In this document: positions 1 through 6,490 of the stretch, piece after piece
How the letters are laid out: the number at the start of each line of letters is the position of its first letter
Position numbering within the stretch: the stretch's first letter is position 1
NCBI GenBank assembly: GCA_900765235.1
Contig: CAAFRK010000055.1
Location: 1 to 6,508 of the forward strand
Length of the DNA stretch: 6,508 bases
Source: an uncultured Veillonella sp.
GTDB taxonomy: Bacteria; Bacillota_C; Negativicutes; Veillonellales; Veillonellaceae
Reading direction: 5' to 3'
The notes under the pieces: generated by a model
The model's input: the letters and a program-made list of their open reading frames with translations, nothing else
Databases searched by the model: none
What the model was told of the DNA's origin: nothing
Made by a program: the position numbers and the translations under genes

Positions 1-6
1 TTAACA

Positions 7-39
7 TATTATTTATGTAAAGATTTCTTCTAGTACTAG
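7..39 (+). promoter_or_regulatory. Possible TA promoter with palindromic operator
   Basis: TATTAT (7-12) or TATGTA (14-19) could serve as a -10 for the toxin-antitoxin operon; any -35 lies outside or at the very edge of the window. The perfect 10-bp palindrome CTAGTACTAG (30-39) sits just downstream and overlaps the first bases of the toxin Shine-Dalgarno. Type II antitoxins with an XRE domain usually repress their own operon by binding a palindrome near the promoter, so this is the best candidate operator. The palindrome is seen directly; its role is inferred. Confidence 0.35.
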
Positions 40-43
40 GAGG
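38..43 (+). promoter_or_regulatory. Ribosome binding site of the toxin gene
   Basis: AGGAGG is a full-consensus Shine-Dalgarno. It lies 3 nt before the ATG at 47 and 6 nt before the ATG at 50; the second spacing is the normal one, so I place the start at 50. Confidence 0.65.
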
Positions 44-49
44 AATATG

Positions 50-400
50 ATGGATACGTTTTCTGTTGTTTTTTATGAAACTGTAAGTGGAGAAAAGCCA
101 GCAAAAGTATTCTTAAATGAACTTTCAGATAAGCAGCGAGCTAAAACAATTCGAGATCTAAAGATACTTGAATTATATGGCAATCGTTTGAGAGAGCCTC
201 AGTCTAAATATTTAGAAGATGGGGTTTATGAGTTACGAACAAAGCAAGGTTCAAATATTTCAAGAATATTGTATTTCTTCTTTGTGGGAAAACGAATTGT
301 TTTAACAAATGGTTTTGTAAAGAAATCTATGAAAACTCCTAAGAGTGCAGTTGAATTAGCTGTTAAATATAAGAATGATTATATTGAGAGGTATACATAA
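50..400 (+). CDS. RelE/HigB-like toxin (phage Gp49-like family)
   Basis: Small basic protein of 116 residues (117 if the ATG at 47 is used). It resembles the phage-derived Gp49-like/HigB branch of the RelE/ParE toxin superfamily, whose members typically cleave mRNA in the ribosome and stop growth. Supporting features, numbered from the ATG at 47, are the YELR strand at 61-64, the RILYFF core strand at 73-78, and the conserved NGFVKK turn at 88-93 followed by TP at 97-98, then a C-terminal helix with many Tyr and Lys residues. The gene ends 1 nt before the antitoxin start, giving the toxin-first order characteristic of HigBA rather than RelBE. Base composition by eye is AT-rich compared with purA, fitting an acquired module. 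mRNA cleavage is inferred from the family; a ParE-like gyrase activity is not excluded. Confidence 0.85.
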   Translation: MDTFSVVFYETVSGEKPAKVFLNELSDKQRAKTIRDLKILELYGNRLREPQSKYLEDGVYELRTKQGSNISRILYFFFVGKRIVLTNGFVKKSMKTPKSAVELAVKYKNDYIERYT

Positions 401-401
401 T

Positions 402-2032
<1,631 letters not shown>

Positions 2033-2044
2033 GCTATACTAATT

Positions 2045-2053
2045 TGGTATAAT
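2045..2053 (+). promoter_or_regulatory. Extended -10 element after purA
   Basis: TGGTATAAT is a perfect TATAAT (2048-2053) preceded by the extended -10 motif TGn. It starts 13 nt after the purA stop. No convincing -35 is present 16-18 nt upstream, but extended -10 promoters can work without one. Transcription would start near 2060, just before the hairpin at 2064. Confidence 0.4.
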
Positions 2054-2059
2054 TGGTTT

Positions 2060-2165
2060 GCTCTAGGGGAGACTAGAATTTATCATTATAAATTCTATGT
2101 TTTTCCTACTATACAATCGACTTATAGAATTATACAGATAAGGCCCCTCTATGAGGGGTCTTTTG
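2060..2165 (+). ncRNA. Candidate structured small RNA or purA 3' UTR
   Basis: Three consecutive stem-loops fill this stretch. Stem I has an upper perfect 10-bp helix (2074-2083 with 2088-2097, loop CATT) on a lower 10-bp helix (2064-2073 with 2099-2108) containing seven Watson-Crick and three G-U pairs, with a single bulged T2098. Stem II is CTATA/TATAG (2109-2113 with 2123-2127). Stem III is the terminator. The G-U pairs would be lost in the antisense strand, so the fold favours a + strand transcript. With the extended -10 just upstream this could be an independent RNA of about 105 nt; otherwise it is the 3' UTR of purA. I recognise no known RNA family (not SRP, 6S or tmRNA). Confidence 0.4.
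2141..2165 (+). terminator. Intrinsic terminator after purA
   Basis: GGCCCCTC (2142-2149) pairs with GAGGGGTC (2153-2160) around a 3-nt loop TAT, with one G-U pair, followed by TCTTTTG. This is a GC-rich stem in an AT-rich setting with a U tract, a typical Rho-independent terminator. Confidence 0.9.
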
Positions 2166-2510
2166 TATTGAAAGTCATTAGAACACAAAATCGGTATAGT
2201 TTATATCTAATCCTTTAGATTGCTAATATAGTGCGGTATATCGAAGTATGCTATATGGTTATTAGAGAATCGCTATATCGAAAATTCTATAGAAAATAAT
2301 TGCGTAAAACCATTATATATACATTTTTATGTATAACTAAATAAATCTATGAGATGAAAATTTATTTAAAATATTCATAGCGAATAGCCTATAGTGTGCT
2401 GAAATTAGTTTATAATGTGGTAAAATTTACTCATATATAATTATTTGGTATTCATAATAAATTATTAAGATACAAATATAAAGAAAAAAATAGATTTACA
2501 TTAAGAAATA
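2166..2510. other. AT-rich non-coding spacer with small dyads
   Basis: No plausible gene on either strand. It holds two copies of the 9-mer TATATCGAA (2237-2245 and 2274-2282) and several small inverted repeats: TATACAT/ATGTATA around TTTT (2318-2335), a 9-bp pair with arms 2338-2346 and 2360-2368, and CTATGA/TCATAG (2347-2352 with 2375-2380), which would compete with the 9-bp stem. An isolated TATAAT occurs at 2411-2416 without a good -35. The dyads may be chance products of AT-rich sequence. Confidence 0.5.
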
Positions 2511-2519
2511 GTATATAAT
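2491..2519 (+). promoter_or_regulatory. Probable arsR-dinB promoter
   Basis: A perfect TATAAT at 2514-2519 lies 54 nt before the arsR start codon. At 17-nt spacing the -35 would be TAGATT (2491-2496), a poor match; the better TTTACA (2495-2500) is only 13 nt away. Transcription would begin near 2526. The consensus TTGACA at 2536-2541 cannot serve, because its -10 would fall on the ribosome binding site. Confidence 0.45.
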
Positions 2520-2520
2520 A

Positions 2521-2552
2521 GTATCGATAAGTAGATTGACATTTTTTGATAC
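2521..2552. promoter_or_regulatory. Imperfect inverted repeat, candidate ArsR operator
   Basis: GTATCGATAA (2521-2530) and TTTTTGATAC (2543-2552) form an inverted repeat matching at 8 of 10 positions with a 12-nt spacer. It sits at the predicted transcription start of arsR and ends 7 nt before the ribosome binding site. ArsR/SmtB repressors usually bind imperfect dyads over their own promoter, so autorepression through this site is plausible but inferred. The palindrome TATCGATA (2522-2529) is contained in the left arm. Confidence 0.4.
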
Positions 2553-2572
2553 GGATTTGAGGAGTTAAAGAT

Positions 2573-2917
2573 ATGGTTGAAGTTTCTTATGAACGTTTAG
2601 CGACGATTTTTAAGGCATTAAGCGATGAAACAAGATTACACATCATCGACATGTTGTCTTGCAATGAATTATGTGCAGCTGATATTTTAGCTAGCTTCAA
2701 TTTATCCCAATCTACGTTGAGCTACCATATGAAAATCTTAATTGATGCAGGTGTAGTTAACTCTCAACGTAATGGCTTATGGACACGTTACTCCATTAAC
2801 GAAGCTACGTTTGGCGACATTCTAGAAATCATCCCTCAATTATATAAATCTAAGGATGAATGCATTTGTGCGCAAATTAAATACTGCCGTATTTCTGAGC
2901 ACGAAAAAGAAGCGTAA
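2573..2917 (+). CDS. ArsR/SmtB-family winged-helix regulator
   Basis: A 114-residue winged-helix repressor. Residues 8-28 match the family opening (LATIFKALSDETRLHIIDML), 44-56 the recognition helix (LSQSTLSYHMKIL), and 60-75 the wing (GVVNSQRNGLWTRYSI). Classical arsenic sensors have ELCVCDL in the preceding helix; here the equivalent ELCAADI keeps only Cys34 of the usual pair, with Cys30 nearby. Three further cysteines, Cys97, Cys99 and Cys105, cluster at the C-terminus and could form a different thiol or metal site. The start is supported by GAGGAG (2559-2564), 8 nt upstream. The stop is 2 nt before dinB, so the two form an operon. No arsenic or metal transporter gene is adjacent, and the inducer cannot be named; a thiol- or redox-responsive role is also possible. 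Confidence 0.9.
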   Translation: MVEVSYERLATIFKALSDETRLHIIDMLSCNELCAADILASFNLSQSTLSYHMKILIDAGVVNSQRNGLWTRYSINEATFGDILEIIPQLYKSKDECICAQIKYCRISEHEKEA

Positions 2918-2919
2918 CA

Positions 2920-4413
2920 ATGAGACGTTGGATTATGCATGTTGATATGGATGCATTCTTCGCGTCCATCGAACAACTGGATCATCCAGACTATAAAGGC
3001 CACCCCGTTATCGTGGGTGGTCTTTCTTCACGTGGTGTCGTTGCTACCTGCTCTTATGAGGCTCGTAAATTCGGTGTTCATTCTGCCATGCCTATTTCAA
3101 GGGCTAAGAAATTATGTCCTGATGGTATCTATGTGTATCCGCGCATGGATCGCTACAAAGAGGTATCACATCAGATTTTTTCTATTATGAAAGAATTTAC
3201 TCCCTACATTGAGCCACTATCTATCGATGAGGCCTTTCTTGAGGTAAGTGGCATGTCTACTATGTATAGCGGACCTAAAGCGTTAGGGCGTGCCATTAAG
3301 GACCGTGTGTATGAGCAGACAGGACTCATCATCTCGGCAGGATTAGCACCTAATAAATTTTTAGCTAAACTAGCCTCCGATTTAGATAAACCAGATGGTC
3401 TTGTAGTGATTCCCTATGGTCGTGAGAAAGAAATCCTAGCACCGTTGCCTATAAAACGTATTTGGGGTGTAGGACCTCATACGGAAAAACGGTTGAAAGC
3501 AGGAGGCTTTCACTTGATGCGTCACATTCAAGCCTTGCCAGATGAACGGAGTCTCATTCCCATTGTAGGCAATCAGGCGCGACGCATATGGGAACTGGCA
3601 AATGGTATTGATGAACGGCCTGTGGAAACAGATCGTAAAATACAATCCATCGGAGCCGAAGAAACCTACGAAGAGGACCTTGTCGATGGCAGTGCTATTG
3701 AACTCGAGTTCAGATATTTTGCCAATCGTCTATCGAAGCGGTTACGGAAACGGAATCTGTTAGGGCATACCGTGTCGATTAAGGTGCGCTATGATGACTT
3801 CACTACTGTATCACGGCAGAAACGATTAGATACACCATCTGATCATGAGCATGTATTCTTTGAAACAGCACTGCTTTTGTGGAACAAGCTGATGCAAGAT
3901 AAGACGAGCAAGAAGCCTAAAGGGACGAAGAAAGATGTGGAAGCACTAGGGGCTACTACAAAGATAAAATCTAGGAATCTTAGCTATAATGGATCTAATT
4001 ATAGTCAGTCTAATTATAGTGGATTGAACTATTGTAGCTCTAAGGGGATTGCCTTTATGAATCCTCCCGGCCCTATACGCCTATTAGGTCTTACTGTTAG
4101 TGGTCTCGATGAAGAGGTACCGATGCAGGATAGCCTCTTTGAGTCTTCTCAAAATGAAAACGAAAATAAGCTGGCTGGTGTGTTAGACTCCTTAGAATCT
4201 AAGTTCGGTGAGACTGCAGTTATGAGCGGCGCTCTATGGCAGCGCTTTCACGGAGAAAATGGGGCGCGTAGAAAGAGATCAGAACTTAAGGCCGCAGTAG
4301 ATGCACAATCTACTAAAGAGGATGTGGATTCTAGTAAAGCGAATGAGACATCTGATAACATGAAAGTAGGTCTTGAAGACGATGAGGTAGGGGATACTAA
4401 CGAGGATATATAA
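2920..4413 (+). CDS. dinB: DNA polymerase IV (Y-family), with extended C-terminus
   Basis: Error-prone translesion polymerase of 497 residues, clearly longer than usual bacterial Pol IV (about 350-420). The palm and fingers start with HVDMDAFFAS: catalytic Asp9 and probable steric-gate Phe14. SIDEAFLE supplies Asp103 and Glu104. KFLAKLASDLDKPDG (147-160) and the helix-hairpin-helix thumb (IKRIWGVGPHTEKRL, 178-192) follow. The little finger starts near 243. It is interrupted between the helix ending near 326 and the strand PIRLLGLTVSGL (385-396) by a lysine-rich, then Asn/Tyr/Ser-rich insertion including three tandem repeats. QDSLF (403-407) fits the beta-clamp-binding motif, and LDSLESKFGETAVMSGALW resembles the conserved Pol IV ending. 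An extra acidic, probably disordered tail covers about 445-497. The start lies 2 nt after arsR with no clear Shine-Dalgarno, so translation is probably coupled. No LexA box is visible. Confidence 0.95.
   Translation: MRRWIMHVDMDAFFASIEQLDHPDYKGHPVIVGGLSSRGVVATCSYEARKFGVHSAMPISRAKKLCPDGIYVYPRMDRYKEVSHQIFSIMKEFTPYIEPLSIDEAFLEVSGMSTMYSGPKALGRAIKDRVYEQTGLIISAGLAPNKFLAKLASDLDKPDGLVVIPYGREKEILAPLPIKRIWGVGPHTEKRLKAGGFHLMRHIQALPDERSLIPIVGNQARRIWELANGIDERPVETDRKIQSIGAEETYEEDLVDGSAIELEFRYFANRLSKRLRKRNLLGHTVSIKVRYDDFTTVSRQKRLDTPSDHEHVFFETALLLWNKLMQDKTSKKPKGTKKDVEALGATTKIKSRNLSYNGSNYSQSNYSGLNYCSSKGIAFMNPPGPIRLLGLTVSGLDEEVPMQDSLFESSQNENENKLAGVLDSLESKFGETAVMSGALWQRFHGENGARRKRSELKAAVDAQSTKEDVDSSKANETSDNMKVGLEDDEVGDTNEDI
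3991..4035 (+). repeat. Three 15-bp in-frame tandem repeats in dinB
   Basis: Units at 3991-4005 (GGATCTAATTATAGT), 4006-4020 (CAGTCTAATTATAGT) and 4021-4035 (GGATTGAACTATTGT). Units 1 and 2 differ at three positions at most; unit 3 is more diverged. They encode GSNYS, QSNYS and GLNYC (residues 358-372). The period is a multiple of three, so copy number changes would keep the frame. Confidence 0.85.
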
Positions 4414-4471
4414 TTCTTTACAATAGAGTTATAAAGTTTATATTGAATACTTTCGCTAATATAAATGTTCA

Positions 4472-4480
4472 TGTTACAAT
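4472..4480 (+). promoter_or_regulatory. Extended -10 promoter of the small gene
   Basis: TGTTACAAT combines the extended TGn motif with TACAAT (4475-4480, one mismatch to consensus). The -35 at 17-nt spacing is weak (TTCGCT, 4452-4457). Transcription would start near 4487, which excludes the in-frame ATG at 4481 as the start of the following gene. Confidence 0.55.
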
Positions 4481-4508
4481 ATGGTTATAGTGTTTAAAAA
4501 TTACCGCA

Positions 4509-4515
4509 AGAGAGG
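4509..4515 (+). promoter_or_regulatory. Ribosome binding site fixing the start at 4523
   Basis: AGAGAGG lies 7 nt before the ATG at 4523 and decides for it over the in-frame ATG at 4481, which has no such site and overlaps the promoter. Confidence 0.7.
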
Positions 4516-4522
4516 TATAGAT

Positions 4523-4807
4523 ATGAGTTTATTTCGTGTAGCCATCCATTATGGCATCAACAGCAACGGCTTCTTGTCCTATGATACAGAAGCAAAAACA
4601 GTATCCGTAGAGTTACCTGAACAAGAATGGGCAGATAAGGTTATCGCTTACTTAAATGAAGACCACGCTATCGAACATGCTACAGGCCTTGATACCTATG
4701 AACGTTTGAATGTAAAACCATTAGAATCTTTAGACAATTTGAAATTAGCATTAACGCGCATGTGGGAAGCCATCGACGTACAAGTTGACTGGAGCCGTCC
4801 AGCGTAA
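4523..4807 (+). CDS. Small protein of unknown function
   Basis: A 94-residue soluble acidic protein that I do not recognise. It opens with MSLFRVAIHYGINSNGF, has a predicted strand-turn-strand (FLSYDTEAKTVSVELP, residues 17-32), a helix (EWADKVIAYLNEDH), and a second predicted helix (LDNLKLALTRMWEAI) before the ending VQVDWSRPA. There is no signal peptide, membrane segment, cysteine cluster or known motif. The use of an ordinary Shine-Dalgarno, a dedicated promoter and a strong terminator argues that it is a real, separately expressed gene. It follows dinB on the same strand, but the promoter between them makes a shared function unproven. A small alpha/beta fold that binds a partner is possible; nothing in the sequence names one. 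Confidence 0.8.
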   Translation: MSLFRVAIHYGINSNGFLSYDTEAKTVSVELPEQEWADKVIAYLNEDHAIEHATGLDTYERLNVKPLESLDNLKLALTRMWEAIDVQVDWSRPA

Positions 4808-4815
4808 ATAAAATG

Positions 4816-4854
4816 ATACCCCTTCATAACTATATATTGGTTATGAAGGGGTAT
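4816..4854 (+). terminator. Perfect 15-bp intrinsic terminator, possibly bidirectional
   Basis: ATACCCCTTCATAAC (4816-4830) pairs perfectly with GTTATGAAGGGGTAT (4840-4854) around a 9-nt loop, and TTTATTAT follows. The A-rich flank upstream (AAATAAAA, 4806-4813) would give a U tract on the other strand, so it could stop transcription both ways. It ends the small gene and insulates the pectate lyase. Confidence 0.9.
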
Positions 4855-4869
4855 TTATTATAGCTATAG

Positions 4870-4902
4870 TTGTTATGTGATAATACTATAATATGCTATA
4901 AC
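4870..4902 (+). promoter_or_regulatory. Probable pectate lyase promoter region
   Basis: A perfect TATAAT lies at 4887-4892 but lacks a convincing -35. An alternative is TTGTTA (4870-4875), 16 nt, TATGCT (4892-4897), with four matches of six in each box. The palindrome TATAGCTATA (4859-4868) lies upstream. The exact start cannot be decided by eye. Confidence 0.4.
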
Positions 4903-4927
4903 GTAATAAAATTAAGGAACTAGAACT

Positions 4928-6196
4928 ATGAGAAAGATAATGATAACCCTTGGATTATTCATTACATTAATTGCTATTGTAATGATAACCTCTTTTCGTG
5001 GCTCGGCTGAGAGCCCTACCTTTATGCGTGAAGCATTACCTAAACAGGACGGATTTGCTTCTGTAGGCAATGGGACTACTGGTGGTGCTAATGCTACAGA
5101 ACAGAATGTGTTTAAAGTAACAAATAAAAAAGAATTTGTATCAGCTCTTAAGAATAGGAAAAATACTACACCTAAGATTGTATTAGTCTATGGAACTATA
5201 GATTTTGATACCGATGATAATGGTAAACCATTGACTATGAAAGACTACATGGTCGATGGCTATGACTTTCAACAATATTTAGAAACTCATAAGCCGCAAA
5301 GCACAGCGCCTAAGAGTTTAAAAGATGAGCAAGAAGCAAAGCGTAAGGCATCACAAAAGAATCAAAGTAAGTCTATTACTGTTCATGTACCGTCTAATAC
5401 AAGCATCATTGGCATGGACAATGCGAAATTAAAGGGTGTAAATTTGGTTCTTGATTCAGATAATGTAATCATACGAAATATACAGTTTGAATCTCCTTAT
5501 GATTATTTCCCTTCTTGGGATCCTAATGATGGACCAGAGGGCAATTGGAATTCCCAGTATGACAGTATTTCTATAAAAGGTGGTACACATATTTGGATAG
5601 ATCATTCATCCTTCCAAGATGGCCCTGAAACAGTAGAAAAATACTTTGGTCGTAAATATGAGCATAGAGATGGATTGGTTGATATTACCAATGAAGCTGA
5701 CTATATAACGATTTCTTATTCGACGTTTGAAAATCACAATAAAACCATGTTGATTGGTAGTAGTGATTCAAAAATATCAGATGAAGGAAAATTACATGTA
5801 ACTTTGCATCATAATTATTTCCATAATGTAGTGCAACGCTTACCAAGAGTACGATTTGGCCAGGTTCATGTGTATAATAATTACTTTGCGTCAGATACTA
5901 CAAATGGTGAATACGCTTATGCTTACGCACTAGGTGTTGGGAAAAACTCCCAAATCTATGCTGAAAACAATGTGGCGGATATAGCAGGTAAAGACTATTC
6001 ATCATTTGTGAAAGTCTTTGGAGGAAAACAACTTACTACAGTTAATAATATGTTTAACGGACAAATCATTGATACATTTAATGATACGTTAACACCTGTA
6101 GATTGGAAACCTGAACTGTTTACTACAATAGATCCTGTAAATGAAGTAAAAGAAAATGTTTTGCATAATGCGAGGGCAAATAAAATTCATAGATGA
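4928..6196 (+). CDS. Secreted pectate lyase, polysaccharide lyase family 1
   Basis: A 422-residue exported enzyme expected to cleave polygalacturonate by calcium-dependent beta-elimination. Residues 1-27 form a signal peptide: MRK, a hydrophobic core (IMITLGLFITLIAIVMI) and a likely cleavage after GSA. A right-handed parallel beta-helix follows from about 80, matching the Bacillus Pel type in length (about 420) and order of motifs: VPSNTSIIGM, NVIIRNIQFE, DYFPSWDPNDGPEGNWNS, WIDHSSF, DGLVDI, LIGSSDS, LHHNYFHN, QRLPRVRFGQVHVYNNYF. Probable calcium ligands are Asp212, Asp248 and Asp252, with Lys272, catalytic Arg304 and Arg309; the spacings 248-272-304-309 equal those I recall for B. subtilis Pel. 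Residues 100-150 form a charged loop region also seen in long Bacillus-type enzymes. Start supported by AAGGA (4914-4918), 9 nt upstream. No uptake or degradation genes are adjacent. Substrate is inferred; a pectin lyase activity is less likely. Confidence 0.95.
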   Translation: MRKIMITLGLFITLIAIVMITSFRGSAESPTFMREALPKQDGFASVGNGTTGGANATEQNVFKVTNKKEFVSALKNRKNTTPKIVLVYGTIDFDTDDNGKPLTMKDYMVDGYDFQQYLETHKPQSTAPKSLKDEQEAKRKASQKNQSKSITVHVPSNTSIIGMDNAKLKGVNLVLDSDNVIIRNIQFESPYDYFPSWDPNDGPEGNWNSQYDSISIKGGTHIWIDHSSFQDGPETVEKYFGRKYEHRDGLVDITNEADYITISYSTFENHNKTMLIGSSDSKISDEGKLHVTLHHNYFHNVVQRLPRVRFGQVHVYNNYFASDTTNGEYAYAYALGVGKNSQIYAENNVADIAGKDYSSFVKVFGGKQLTTVNNMFNGQIIDTFNDTLTPVDWKPELFTTIDPVNEVKENVLHNARANKIHR

Positions 6197-6257
6197 TATA
6201 TTCTAGTTATATGTATAGATAGCGTATGTAAGTGTTACGCCTAATAACAATGAAGAC

Positions 6258-6290
6258 AGCCTATAGGATTGATTTCCTATAGGCTTTTCT
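6258..6290 (+). terminator. Intrinsic terminator after the pectate lyase gene
   Basis: AGCCTATAGGA (6258-6268) pairs perfectly with TCCTATAGGCT (6275-6285) around a 6-nt loop, followed by TTTTCT. This is an 11-bp stem with a short U tract. A weaker GCGTA/TACGC hairpin (6222-6226 with 6236-6240) precedes it. Confidence 0.85.
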
Positions 6291-6355
6291 CATGTACTGT
6301 TTCTATATGAGAGCATGTATACAAGATTTTGTATTGCATAATCGCCATTTATATG

Positions 6356-6372
6356 TTACGATTTAATCGTAA
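6356..6372. promoter_or_regulatory. Perfect 17-bp palindrome, operator-like
   Basis: TTACGATT-T-AATCGTAA is a perfect 8-1-8 inverted repeat upstream of the last gene's promoter. Each arm resembles a half-site of the Bacillus Zur box (AAATCGTAAT), but here the half-sites point outward instead of inward. A dimeric repressor site is likely; the regulator is not identified. Confidence 0.5.
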
Positions 6373-6376
6373 TAAT

Positions 6377-6408
6377 AAATAATGATTATTAATTGATAAT
6401 ATTTATTG
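6377..6408. promoter_or_regulatory. Two adjacent Fur/PerR-like boxes
   Basis: AAATAATGATTATTA (6377-6391) and TGATAATATTTATTG (6394-6408) each match 11 of 14 defined positions of the 7-1-7 Fur-family consensus TGATAATNATTATCA. The first contains a perfect 6-1-6 dyad. The second overlaps the -35 of the downstream promoter, an arrangement expected of repression. In such AT-rich DNA some similarity arises by chance, and Fur, PerR and Zur sites cannot be told apart here. Confidence 0.4.
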
Positions 6409-6421
6409 TTTTTTATGTAAT
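6393..6421 (+). promoter_or_regulatory. Promoter of the gene at the right edge
   Basis: TTGATA (6393-6398) and TGTAAT (6416-6421), each five of six to consensus, are separated by exactly 17 nt. Transcription would start near 6428, leaving a leader of about 63 nt. Confidence 0.5.
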
Positions 6422-6490
6422 ACTATGCTTCATACAATTTTTAAGGTCGCATATTATTACTTATTTTTATTCTAAGTAGGAGTTTGTAAC

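Noticed and set aside
375..401. Upstream ATG for the antitoxin at 375
   Set aside because: It lies inside the toxin gene without a well-placed Shine-Dalgarno, adds nine residues unlike the family, and the ATG at 402 has GAGAGG upstream.
2536..2541. Consensus TTGACA as -35 of the arsR promoter
   Set aside because: A -10 at 17 nt would fall on the ribosome binding site at 2559-2564, leaving no room for a leader.
2939..3190. Second frame inside the start of dinB
   Set aside because: It is a shadow frame of the conserved Pol IV catalytic region and has no start signal of its own.
3436..3645. Antisense open frame within dinB
   Set aside because: It has no ribosome binding site or domain, and the opposing strand encodes conserved thumb and little finger residues.
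3991..4035. Repeat array as a CRISPR
   Set aside because: Units of 15 bp are directly adjacent with no spacers and lie in frame within dinB.
4248..4472. Antisense open frame over the dinB tail
   Set aside because: A Ser-rich translation is expected opposite an acidic low-complexity coding region; no start signals are visible.
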